In this document: positions 26,173 to 32,271 of the stretch, in pieces
How positions within the stretch are numbered: the stretch's first letter is position 1
Layout of the letters: each line of letters starts with the position of its first letter
NCBI RefSeq assembly: GCF_945956895.1
Contig: NZ_CAMFJF010000035.1
Coordinates: 1 to 36,184 of the forward strand
Source of the DNA: an uncultured Allobosea sp.
Lineage (GTDB): Bacteria > Pseudomonadota > Alphaproteobacteria > Rhizobiales > Beijerinckiaceae
Direction: 5' to 3'
DNA length: 36,184 nt
The notes under the pieces: generated by a model
Told to the model about the DNA's origin: nothing
The model's input: only the letters and a program-made list of their open reading frames with translations
Databases searched by the model: none
Made by a program: the position numbers and the translations under genes

Positions 26173-27777
26173 TCACCCTTGCGCTTCGGCGCGCCAGGGA
26201 TAGCTCCAGGTCTCGGTGAGCGTCTTGCCACCGCTGCGCAGGAAGGCGCGCATCTCGGCGAGCTGGCCGGGCTCGACCACCACGTCGACGAAGGCACGGA
26301 AGCCCTCGGTCTTGCGGTTCGGCACGATGAAGGCGCGGTCGATCCGGCCATAGGCGATCGAGGGCACGATCTCCACCTTCTCCGGCTGCTTCAGATAGTA
26401 GTCGAGATCGCCGCCGGCGAAATCGATGATGAAGCGGCGCGAGCCCTCGGTGACCGGCTCGCCCGAACCCAACGCCTTGGGCTTGGCCTGGTAGGTATTG
26501 ACCACGCGCCCACCCGGATGGAGGTCGCCTGAATCGAGCATCGAGATCAGCTTGTAGCCGAAGGAGAATTCCTTGCCCGGCTCCAGCGGCGTCTTCGGCG
26601 CCCAGAGCGCGACGATATTGTCGTTGGTCTCGTCGGTCGTCGGCATCTCGATCAGTTCGACGACGCCTTCGCCCCAGTCGCCCTGCGGCTCGATCCAGTA
26701 GGAGGGACGGAGTTCGTAGGAGAGATCGAGATCCTGGTAATGCTCGAAGGCGCGGTCGCGCTGCATCAGGCCGAAGCCGCGAATATTGCGCTCGACGAAG
26801 GAGGAGACGGCCTGCTGTCTGGGGTTGCGCAGCGGGCGCCAGATCCATTCGCCGCTGCCGGAATGGATCATCAGCCCGTCGGAATCGTGCAGCTCGCTGC
26901 GGAAATCGTCGAAGAAGCGGCGGTCGTTCTCGCCGGTGAAGAACATCGAGGTCAGCGGCGCGAGGCCGAGCTTCTCGATGGGCGCGCGCGGATAGAGCGT
27001 CGCCGCGACCTCCACCACGGTGTCGAGGTCGGGGTAGATGGTGAAGCGATAGGCACCGGTGACGGTCGGCGAATCGAGCAGGGTATGGATGACGACGCGC
27101 TCGGCGTTGGCGGCCGGCTGCTCGATCCAGAATTCGCGGAAGACCGGGAACTCCTCGGCGCTCGTGCCGGCGCCGATCGCGAGGCCGCGCGCCGAAAGGC
27201 CGTAGCGCTGGCCGCGGCCGAGCACCCGGAAATAGCTCGCGCCGATGAAGGAGATCAGCTCGTCGAAGACGCGCGGGTCGTTCAGCGGATAATGCAGCCG
27301 GAAGCCGGCGAAGCCGAGATTGACCGGCAACGGCTTGTCGAACTTGACCTTGCCGTAATCGAACAGGTTCGCCGCATAGGGTACCGGCGTCGGCACGCCG
27401 TCGCGCACGACGTTCACCGTGACCGGCCGGGTGAAGAGGAAGCCCGGATGGAACATCTGCATGCGGAAGGGCGAGCCGTTCTGTTGCAGCAGGGACCGTT
27501 CGGGGCGGAAGCGGATGTCGCGCCAGGAATCATAGTCGAGCTTGGCGAGCGCCTCCGGTAAGGGCGCGATCGGCTCATAGGGAACAGCGGCGATCTCGCG
27601 GGCGCGGCGCTGCACGTCCTCGAAGCCGAAGCGGGGCTGCGGCGCGGCGTTCTGCTGGGGCGGTTGCGGCGGGCCCTGCGTCTGGGGCTGCTGGGCCAGG
27701 AGGACGGAGGGCGCTGCCGAGAGGCAGAGCGCGGCTGAAAGTCCGCCCAGGACGCGGCGGCGGTCTGTCGTGGTCAT
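26173..27777 (-). CDS. Periplasmic glucan biosynthesis protein (MdoG/OpgG-OpgD family)
   Basis: A 534-aa exported protein of normal MdoG-family length from the ATG at 27777. The N-terminus TTTDRRRVLGGLSAALCLSAAPSVLLA is a twin-arginine-type signal, as in OpgD rather than the Sec-exported OpgG. Next comes a Gln/Pro-rich linker (residues 30-50), then the MdoG domain: FGFEDVQRRAREIAAVPY, YDSWRDIRFRPERSL, GFAGFRLHYPLNDP, ASYFRVLGRGQRYGLSARGLAI, and the C-terminal Ig-like part. These proteins act in making osmoregulated periplasmic glucans. No opgH glucosyltransferase gene is adjacent. OpgG versus OpgD role is not settled by sequence. Confidence 0.9.
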   Translation of the reverse strand: MTTTDRRRVLGGLSAALCLSAAPSVLLAQQPQTQGPPQPPQQNAAPQPRFGFEDVQRRAREIAAVPYEPIAPLPEALAKLDYDSWRDIRFRPERSLLQQNGSPFRMQMFHPGFLFTRPVTVNVVRDGVPTPVPYAANLFDYGKVKFDKPLPVNLGFAGFRLHYPLNDPRVFDELISFIGASYFRVLGRGQRYGLSARGLAIGAGTSAEEFPVFREFWIEQPAANAERVVIHTLLDSPTVTGAYRFTIYPDLDTVVEVAATLYPRAPIEKLGLAPLTSMFFTGENDRRFFDDFRSELHDSDGLMIHSGSGEWIWRPLRNPRQQAVSSFVERNIRGFGLMQRDRAFEHYQDLDLSYELRPSYWIEPQGDWGEGVVELIEMPTTDETNDNIVALWAPKTPLEPGKEFSFGYKLISMLDSGDLHPGGRVVNTYQAKPKALGSGEPVTEGSRRFIIDFAGGDLDYYLKQPEKVEIVPSIAYGRIDRAFIVPNRKTEGFRAFVDVVVEPGQLAEMRAFLRSGGKTLTETWSYPWRAEAQG

Positions 27778-27877
27778 GCGTGGTCCGTCTTCCCCGTCGC
27801 CTCGGCTTGGCAAAATAGGCGGCTACCGAGACTTAAGGCCATCAAATGGGGCCGGTCTAGGGCATCCGGCATTGACG

Positions 27878-27973
27878 GGAGATGAAGATATCGCAACCTT
27901 CGCGGCCGGCCGGACGCTGCAGGTTCCCGATCCCTTCGGCAACAGAATCCGCTTCTGCGAGAAGCGCGACTAA
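27878..27973 (+). pseudogene. C-terminal remnant of a VOC/glyoxalase-fold protein
   Basis: In one plus-strand frame ending at a TAA at 27973, the last 30 codons read FAAGRTLQVPDPFGNRIRFCEKRD. DPFGNRIRFCE is the characteristic end of VOC (glyoxalase/bleomycin-resistance-like) proteins, where the Glu is a metal ligand. No recognisable N-terminal part precedes it in any frame; the upstream bases belong to the start of the glucan-biosynthesis gene. It appears to be a truncated remnant. Confidence 0.5.
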
Positions 27974-28068
27974 CTCCTAGCCGGCGAAGGGCTTTTTGCC
28001 GTTGGCCCGCTCCCGAACGGACGCGGATCACCCTTGCAAAAAAATGCGACTTCGGGTGCACAAAACAC

Positions 28069-28097
28069 TTGTGGTCCGGGGTCGCTATCCGTATATC
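28069..28097 (+). promoter_or_regulatory. Sigma-70-like promoter for the ornithine decarboxylase leader
   Basis: TTGTGG at 28069-28074, a 17-bp spacer and TATATC at 28092-28097. Transcription would begin near 28104, giving a leader of about 440 nt before the decarboxylase ATG. The 27974-28068 stretch upstream holds nothing else I can identify. Confidence 0.5.
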
Positions 28098-28103
28098 GCG
28101 TTC

Positions 28104-28545
28104 ACCCAATTCGCACGTGCCTGTGGCCGCGTGCTGGTCGGTGGGCATCCGGACAAGAGGCCGGACAGCCGCCAGGGGTTGGAGGACGGATGGAGGGGAT
28201 GGACATCCCTCAAATCACGCCTCCCAGTCTTCGCAAGGAGATTGTTCCCCGACACAGACCGGCAGCCGGAGGCAAAACCGGCGAACCCCGAATCTCCACG
28301 GGGGACGCAGCTTAAAGCAACGACGGAGCGGGCTTTTTTGGTCTCGCCGGCTTTCCACAGGCCGGCACCGAAGAGGCTTGTCCTTCATTGCCGGCCGTGC
28401 GGGGTCTTCCCCAATCGAACGGTGTTTCGGGTCCGGACGACTCGTCCGTTGTAGCAGGCGTCTCCACAGCGCCGCGCGACAGCGACGATTCACTCCGGCG
28501 ATACATCGCATCGACGCCGCTTGCGTCGCAGGGGAGTCGCGTCTC
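28104..28545 (+). ncRNA. Structured 5' leader of the ornithine decarboxylase gene (candidate speF RNA)
   Basis: This roughly 440-nt gene-free stretch holds many local hairpins: GGGAT/ATCCC (28196-28209), GCCGG/CCGGC (28265-28282), CCCCG/CGGGG (28286-28303), GCCGGC/GCCGGC (28346-28366), CGGACG/CGTCCG (28434-28448) and CGACGC/GCGTCG (28512-28528) directly before the Shine-Dalgarno AGGGGAG. The speF motif is an RNA described upstream of alphaproteobacterial ornithine decarboxylases, and both size and position fit. I have not aligned it to the speF model, so identity is inferred from context. It is distinct from the enterobacterial speF upstream-ORF system. Confidence 0.55.
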
Positions 28546-29691
28546 ATGACCGACCGCATCCGTGAGTTTCTTCGTACCCGACGTGAGGACGGGCCCTGCG
28601 TCGTCATCGACACCGAAGTCGTGCGCGCGAACTATCATGCCTTCGCCCGTGCGTTGCCCGACACCCGCGTCTTCTACGCGGTGAAGGCCAACCCGGCGAC
28701 GGAGGTGCTCGCCCTGCTGGCCAAGCTCGGCTCCTGCTTCGACTGCGCCTCGGTCGTCGAGATCGAGCTTGCGCTCGCGGCCGGCGCCACGGCCGATCGC
28801 ATCTCCTTCGGCAACACTATCAAGAAGGAGCGCGACGTCGTGCGCGCCATGGAGCTCGGCGTGCGCCTGTTCGCCGTCGACTGCACGGCCGAGGTCGAGA
28901 AGGTCGCCCGTTCCGCCGAGAAGACCGGCACGACCGATGCGCGCATCTTCTGCCGCATCCTCTGCGACGGTGCCGGCGCTGACTGGCCGCTCTCGCGCAA
29001 GTTCGGCTGCGTGCCCGAGATGGCCGCGGACGTGCTCGAGCACGGCCATCGCATGGGCCTCCTGGCCTATGGCATCTCGTTCCATGTCGGCTCGCAGCAG
29101 GCGAACGTGAACGCCTGGGATTCGGCCCTGGCCTCGGCCTCGGCGATCTTCAAGGAATGCGCCACGCGCGGCATCTCGCTGTCGATGGTCAATCTCGGCG
29201 GCGGCTTCCCGGCGCGCTACCTGAAGCCGATTCCGGGCGTGCCGTCCTATGGCGACGCGATCTTCCGGGCGCTGTCGAAGCATTTCGGCAACCAGCTGCC
29301 CGAGACGATCATCGAGCCGGGCCGCGGCATGGTCGGCGAAGCCGGCCTGATCGAGGCCGAGGTCGTGCTGATCTCGAAGAAGGCCGAAACGGACGAGGTC
29401 CGCTGGGTCTATCTCGATATCGGCAAGTTCAACGGTCTCGCCGAGACCATGGACGAGGCCATCCGCTACCCCATCCGCACCGTGCGCGATGGCGACGAGA
29501 CCGTCCCGTGCGTGCTCGCCGGCCCGACCTGCGACTCGGTCGACGTCATGTACGAGAAGACCCCGTACATGCTGCCCTTCTCGCTGGAGATCGGCGACAA
29601 GGTGCTGATCGAGGGCACGGGCGCCTATACGACGACCTATGCGTCGGTCGCCTTCAACGGCTTCCCGCCGCTGAAGCAGTACGTCATCTGA
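28546..29691 (+). CDS. Ornithine (or lysine/ornithine) decarboxylase, fold-type III PLP enzyme
   Basis: A 381-aa eukaryotic-type decarboxylase from the ATG at 28546, with AGGGGAG upstream. PLP binds Lys47 in FYAVKANP. Other family marks are FDCASVVEIELALAAGA, ISFHVGSQQ, MVNLGGGFPARY, IIEPGRGMVGEAG and, near the C-terminus, GPTCDSVDVM carrying the Cys-Asp pair that completes the active site across the dimer. It makes putrescine from ornithine; some bacterial relatives also accept lysine. The homospermidine synthase downstream would use putrescine. Diaminopimelate decarboxylase is excluded by the shorter length and these motifs. Confidence 0.93.
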   Translation: MTDRIREFLRTRREDGPCVVIDTEVVRANYHAFARALPDTRVFYAVKANPATEVLALLAKLGSCFDCASVVEIELALAAGATADRISFGNTIKKERDVVRAMELGVRLFAVDCTAEVEKVARSAEKTGTTDARIFCRILCDGAGADWPLSRKFGCVPEMAADVLEHGHRMGLLAYGISFHVGSQQANVNAWDSALASASAIFKECATRGISLSMVNLGGGFPARYLKPIPGVPSYGDAIFRALSKHFGNQLPETIIEPGRGMVGEAGLIEAEVVLISKKAETDEVRWVYLDIGKFNGLAETMDEAIRYPIRTVRDGDETVPCVLAGPTCDSVDVMYEKTPYMLPFSLEIGDKVLIEGTGAYTTTYASVAFNGFPPLKQYVI

Positions 29692-29695
29692 CGTC

Positions 29696-29717
29696 GGAAG
29701 GAGCGCGAGCTCCTTCC
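29696..29717 (+). terminator. 9-bp hairpin with GCGA tetraloop after the decarboxylase stop
   Basis: GGAAGGAGC (29696-29704) pairs perfectly with GCTCCTTCC (29709-29717) around a GNRA-type loop, beginning four bases after the stop codon. There is no T run, so it may stabilise the mRNA 3' end or separate the gene from the next RNA element rather than end transcription. Confidence 0.4.
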
Positions 29718-29727
29718 TGATCCAATC

Positions 29728-29833
29728 GGGTCCGGCGAAGCGCCCTGCCGCATGGCAGGCTGTCCGACGCTAAGTCGGGTGGAGCGTTCGCATCTCCAGA
29801 ACGGAGATGCGGAGCGTGGCTCCCGCCGGACCC
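29728..29833 (+). ncRNA. Candidate four-way-junction structured RNA between decarboxylase and acetyltransferase genes
   Basis: A 10-bp perfect closing helix P1 (GGGTCCGGCG at 29728-29737, CGCCGGACCC at 29824-29833) encloses three arms. P2 is CCTGCC/GGCAGG (29744-29759, loop GCAT). P3 is CCGAC/GTCGG (29764-29778, loop GCTAA). P4 has lower stem GGAGC/GCTCC (29781-29785, 29819-29823), an internal loop, and upper stem CGCATCTCC/GGAGATGCG (29789-29811, extendable by two pairs). P4 abuts P1 directly, so they could stack. Nearly every base from 29728 to 29833 is used. I do not recognise it as a known riboswitch. It lies in the 5' region of the GNAT gene. Confidence 0.55.
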
Positions 29834-29873
29834 CTTCCACACAATCCAATCTGCTTGTGGCTGCGTTCGCGCG

Positions 29874-29916
29874 GCGCCGGGAAAGTCTGCGTGAGCGCAG
29901 GCGCTCCGGCAGGAGG
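29874..29916 (+). promoter_or_regulatory. Hairpin abutting the Shine-Dalgarno of the polyamine-locus GNAT gene
   Basis: GCCGG (29876-29880) pairs with CCGGC (29906-29910), enclosing CTGCG/CGCAG with a TGAG loop. The stem ends exactly where the strong Shine-Dalgarno AGGAGG (29911-29916) begins, seven bases before the ATG. It could hinder ribosome access or be the output part of the upstream RNA. Confidence 0.45.
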
Positions 29917-29922
29917 TGCGTC

Positions 29923-30459
29923 ATGATCACGATCCGCGACGAGATCGCCAACGACATTCCCGCCCGCGAGGCGCTGCTCGACCGTTGCCTGGGCGAGCGC
30001 CGCACCGCCAAGTCGAGCGAGCGCCTGCGCGAGGGCCGCCTGCCGGCGCAGGGCCTGGCGCTCACGGCCGAGCGTGACGGCGAAGTGCTCGCCACCGTCC
30101 GCCTTTGGCATGTCGAAGCCAATGGCGTGCCGGCGCTGCTGCTCGGCCCGCTCGCGGTGAAGCCTGAATTGCAGGGCGAGGGGCTCGGCAAGGCGATGAT
30201 GCGCGAGGCGCTCTGGCGCGCGGCCTGCCGCGGCCATGGCGCTGTCATCCTCGTCGGCGACGCGCCCTATTACGCCCGCTTCGGCTTCGATCCGGCGCTG
30301 ACGCGCGAGCTCGCCATGCCCGGCCCGGTCGAACGCGAGCGCTTCCTCGCGATCGAATTGCGCGACGGCGCCCTCGATGGCGCACACGGCGTGCTGGTTG
30401 CTGCCGGTGCAGCCGTTCCCTCGGCCTTCGCGGCGGAAGAGGTGGCGCAGGCCGCCTGA
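29923..30459 (+). CDS. GNAT family N-acetyltransferase (YhbS-like) in polyamine locus
   Basis: A 178-aa acetyltransferase from the ATG at 29923 with AGGAGG seven bases upstream. The start MITIRDEIANDIPAREALLDRCLG, then LGPLAVKPELQGEGLGKAMMREALWRA (the acetyl-CoA QxxGxG loop) and VILVGDAPYYARFGFDPAL match the YhbS-like predicted acetyltransferases. Substrate is unknown. Its place between ornithine decarboxylase and homospermidine synthase raises the possibility that it acetylates a polyamine or amino-acid precursor; this is inference from context. Upstream frame extension runs through the structured RNA and is not used. Confidence 0.88.
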   Translation: MITIRDEIANDIPAREALLDRCLGERRTAKSSERLREGRLPAQGLALTAERDGEVLATVRLWHVEANGVPALLLGPLAVKPELQGEGLGKAMMREALWRAACRGHGAVILVGDAPYYARFGFDPALTRELAMPGPVERERFLAIELRDGALDGAHGVLVAAGAAVPSAFAAEEVAQAA

Positions 30460-30479
30460 TGCCTCCGACCCATCGTCAT

Positions 30480-30549
30480 CGCGCCGTCATCGCCGGCGCT
30501 TTCCATGCGCTCACCCCGTGTGGAAGGCGTTCCGGCGATTGACGGCGCG
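30480..30549 (+). repeat. Long hairpin between the GNAT and homospermidine synthase genes
   Basis: CGCGCCGTCA (30480-30489) pairs with TGACGGCGCG (30540-30549), TCGCCGG (30490-30496) with CCGGCGA (30532-30538), and CGCTTTCCA with TGGAAGGCG (30521-30529). That is about 26 pairs with two small bulges and a 15-nt loop. The ends CGTCA/TGACG resemble the window's REP-like elements, but the T-rich stretch near 30578-30583 leaves termination possible. It occupies most of the 151-bp gap before hss. Confidence 0.6.
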
Positions 30550-30610
30550 ATTTTGCGCTCATACGACCCTTTCGACCTTTTTTATCCCCAGAACCCAGGA
30601 GTTTCAGAGA

Positions 30611-32047
30611 ATGACGAATTGGCCCGTCTACGGCGAGATCACCGGCCCGATCGTGATGATCGGCTTCGGCTCGATCGGCCGCGGTACGCTGCCGCTGCTC
30701 GAACGGCACTTCAAGTTCGACAAGAGCCGCTTCGTCGTCATTGCTCCCGATGATTCCAATCGCCATCTGCTCGACGAGCGCGGCATCCGCTTCATCCAGG
30801 AAGCCGTCACCGTCGAGAACTACAAGACGATGCTGGAGCCGCTGCTGACCGCCGGCGGCGGTCAGGGCTTTTGCGTCAATCTCTCCTGCGATACCGGCTC
30901 GCGCGACATCATGGAGTTCTGCTCCAGCCTGGGCGCGCTCTATATCGACACGGTCAACGAGCCCTGGCTCGGCTTCTATTTCGACGAGAGCAAGGGCCCG
31001 GCCGAGCGCTCGAACTACGCGCTGCGCGAGATGACGCTCGCCGCCAAGCGGGCGCGTCCGGCGGGCACGCCGACGGCGGTCTCCTGCTGCGGCGCCAATC
31101 CCGGCATGGTCTCCTCGCTGGTGAAGCGGGCGTTGACGAATCTCGCCGCCGATATGCGTCTCAACGCAACGCAGCCGAACACCCGCGAGGAATGGGCTGC
31201 GCTGATGCAGCGCGTCGGCGTCAAGGGCATCCATATCGCCGAGCGCGACACGCAGCGCTCGAAGAACCCCAAGCCGCCGGGCGTCTTCGTCAACACCTGG
31301 TCGGTCGAGGGCTTCATCGCCGAAGCCGTGCAGCCTGCCGAACTCGGCTGGGGTACGCATGAGAAATGGATGCCGGCGAACGCCCATGGCCACGAGACCG
31401 GCTCGCAGGCCGCGATCTACCTAATGCAGGCCGGCGCCGAGACCAAGGTCCGCAGCTGGTGCCCGACGCCGGGCGCGCAGTACGGCTTCCTGGTCACGCA
31501 TAACGAGTCGATCTCGATCGCGGACTATTTCACCGTGCGCGACGAGGCCGGCAAGGCCGTGTTCCGGCCGACCTGCCACTACGCCTATCATCCGGCGAAT
31601 GATGCCGTGCTCTCGCTGCACGAGATGTTCGGCAATGCCGGCCGTCCGCAGGAAGAGCATCATATCCTGGAGGAGAAGGAGGTCGTCGATGGCATCGACG
31701 AGCTCGGCGTGCTGCTCTACGGCCACGAGAAGGGTGCTTACTGGTTCGGCTCGCAGCTCTCGACCGAGGAAGCGCGTTCGCTCGCGCCCTACCAGACCGC
31801 GACCGGTCTACAGGTGACCTCGTCCGTGCTTGCCGGCATGGTCTGGGCGCTGGAGAATCCGCGCGCGGGGATCGTCGAGGTCGAGGAACTCGATTTCAAT
31901 CGTTGCCTCGAGATCCAGCGGCCCTATCTCGGCCCGGTGAAGGGCTACTACACCGACTGGACGCCGCTCGATGGCCGCCCGGGCCTGTTCCCGGAGGATA
32001 TCGATACCAGCGATCCCTGGCAGTTCAAGAACATCCTGGTTCGGTAA
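30611..32047 (+). CDS. hss: Homospermidine synthase
   Basis: A 478-aa enzyme, matching the length of the Blastochloris viridis-type bacterial enzyme. It uses NAD+ to join two putrescine molecules, or putrescine and spermidine, into homospermidine, a major polyamine of alphaproteobacteria. The N-terminal Rossmann motif is IVMIGFGSIGRGTLPLL; other family segments are NLSCDTGSRDIMEFC, YIDTVNEPWLGFY, SCCGANPGMVSSLVKRAL, GTHEKWMPANAHGHETGSQAAIY and TCHYAYHPANDAVLSLHEMFG. The ATG at 30611 has AGGAG about ten bases upstream. It is the third gene of the polyamine locus. Confidence 0.96.
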   Translation: MTNWPVYGEITGPIVMIGFGSIGRGTLPLLERHFKFDKSRFVVIAPDDSNRHLLDERGIRFIQEAVTVENYKTMLEPLLTAGGGQGFCVNLSCDTGSRDIMEFCSSLGALYIDTVNEPWLGFYFDESKGPAERSNYALREMTLAAKRARPAGTPTAVSCCGANPGMVSSLVKRALTNLAADMRLNATQPNTREEWAALMQRVGVKGIHIAERDTQRSKNPKPPGVFVNTWSVEGFIAEAVQPAELGWGTHEKWMPANAHGHETGSQAAIYLMQAGAETKVRSWCPTPGAQYGFLVTHNESISIADYFTVRDEAGKAVFRPTCHYAYHPANDAVLSLHEMFGNAGRPQEEHHILEEKEVVDGIDELGVLLYGHEKGAYWFGSQLSTEEARSLAPYQTATGLQVTSSVLAGMVWALENPRAGIVEVEELDFNRCLEIQRPYLGPVKGYYTDWTPLDGRPGLFPEDIDTSDPWQFKNILVR

Positions 32048-32252
32048 AGGGCGCCATTTGAAGGGCACCTTTTGAAGGGTGTCTTCCCGTGCGCGCTGCG
32101 GCACGCAGTGCTGCGGCGCAGACACGGGACCGTTTTCAGGAAAGGGCGCTCTCTGATGAAGGGGGCGCCCTTTCGTTTGAGAGATGCCTTCTCACCGCGC
32201 GGTCCCGCATCTGCGCAGCAGCACTGCGTGCCGCAGCGCGTGCGGGAAGACA
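32048..32252. repeat. Composite inverted repeat between hss and the MFS gene
   Basis: Two 52-nt arms, 32081-32132 and 32200-32251, are inverted copies with five differences. Each arm can fold on itself: CCCGTG/CACGGG in the first, CCCGCA/TGCGGG in the second. Four of the five differences are two compensatory pair changes in that stem. Between the arms GAAAGGGCGC pairs with GCGCCCTTTC (32140-32174). On the left, AAGGGCGCC, TTTGAAGGGCACC and TTTGAAGGGTGTC form short tandem-like repeats. The region separates two convergent genes and could serve as a two-way terminator. Confidence 0.75.
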
Positions 32253-32271
32253 CTCTATGACCTAAGGCACC

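Noticed and set aside
28314..28339. Intrinsic terminator (attenuator) at the T6 run in the decarboxylase leader
   Set aside because: The only stem before the T run is five weak pairs (AAAGC/GCTTT) with a 13-nt loop that uses part of the T run; too weak to claim.
28104..28545. Enterobacterial speF-type leader with an ornithine-sensing upstream ORF
   Set aside because: No short ORF with its own Shine-Dalgarno and the expected arrest peptide character is apparent; the alphaproteobacterial RNA motif is a separate element.
29728..29833. tRNA or tRNA-Sec-like gene
   Set aside because: There is an acceptor-like closing stem and a 7-nt loop option in P3, but no T-loop TTCRA, no U33 before a plausible anticodon, and no CCA end.
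29720..29851. ATCCAATC direct repeat flanking the four-way junction (29720-29727 and 29844-29851), suggesting a target-site duplication of a mobile element
   Set aside because: The left copy touches the closing helix but the right copy is ten bases away from it, which does not fit a simple insertion. Eight-base repeats at this distance can be chance.
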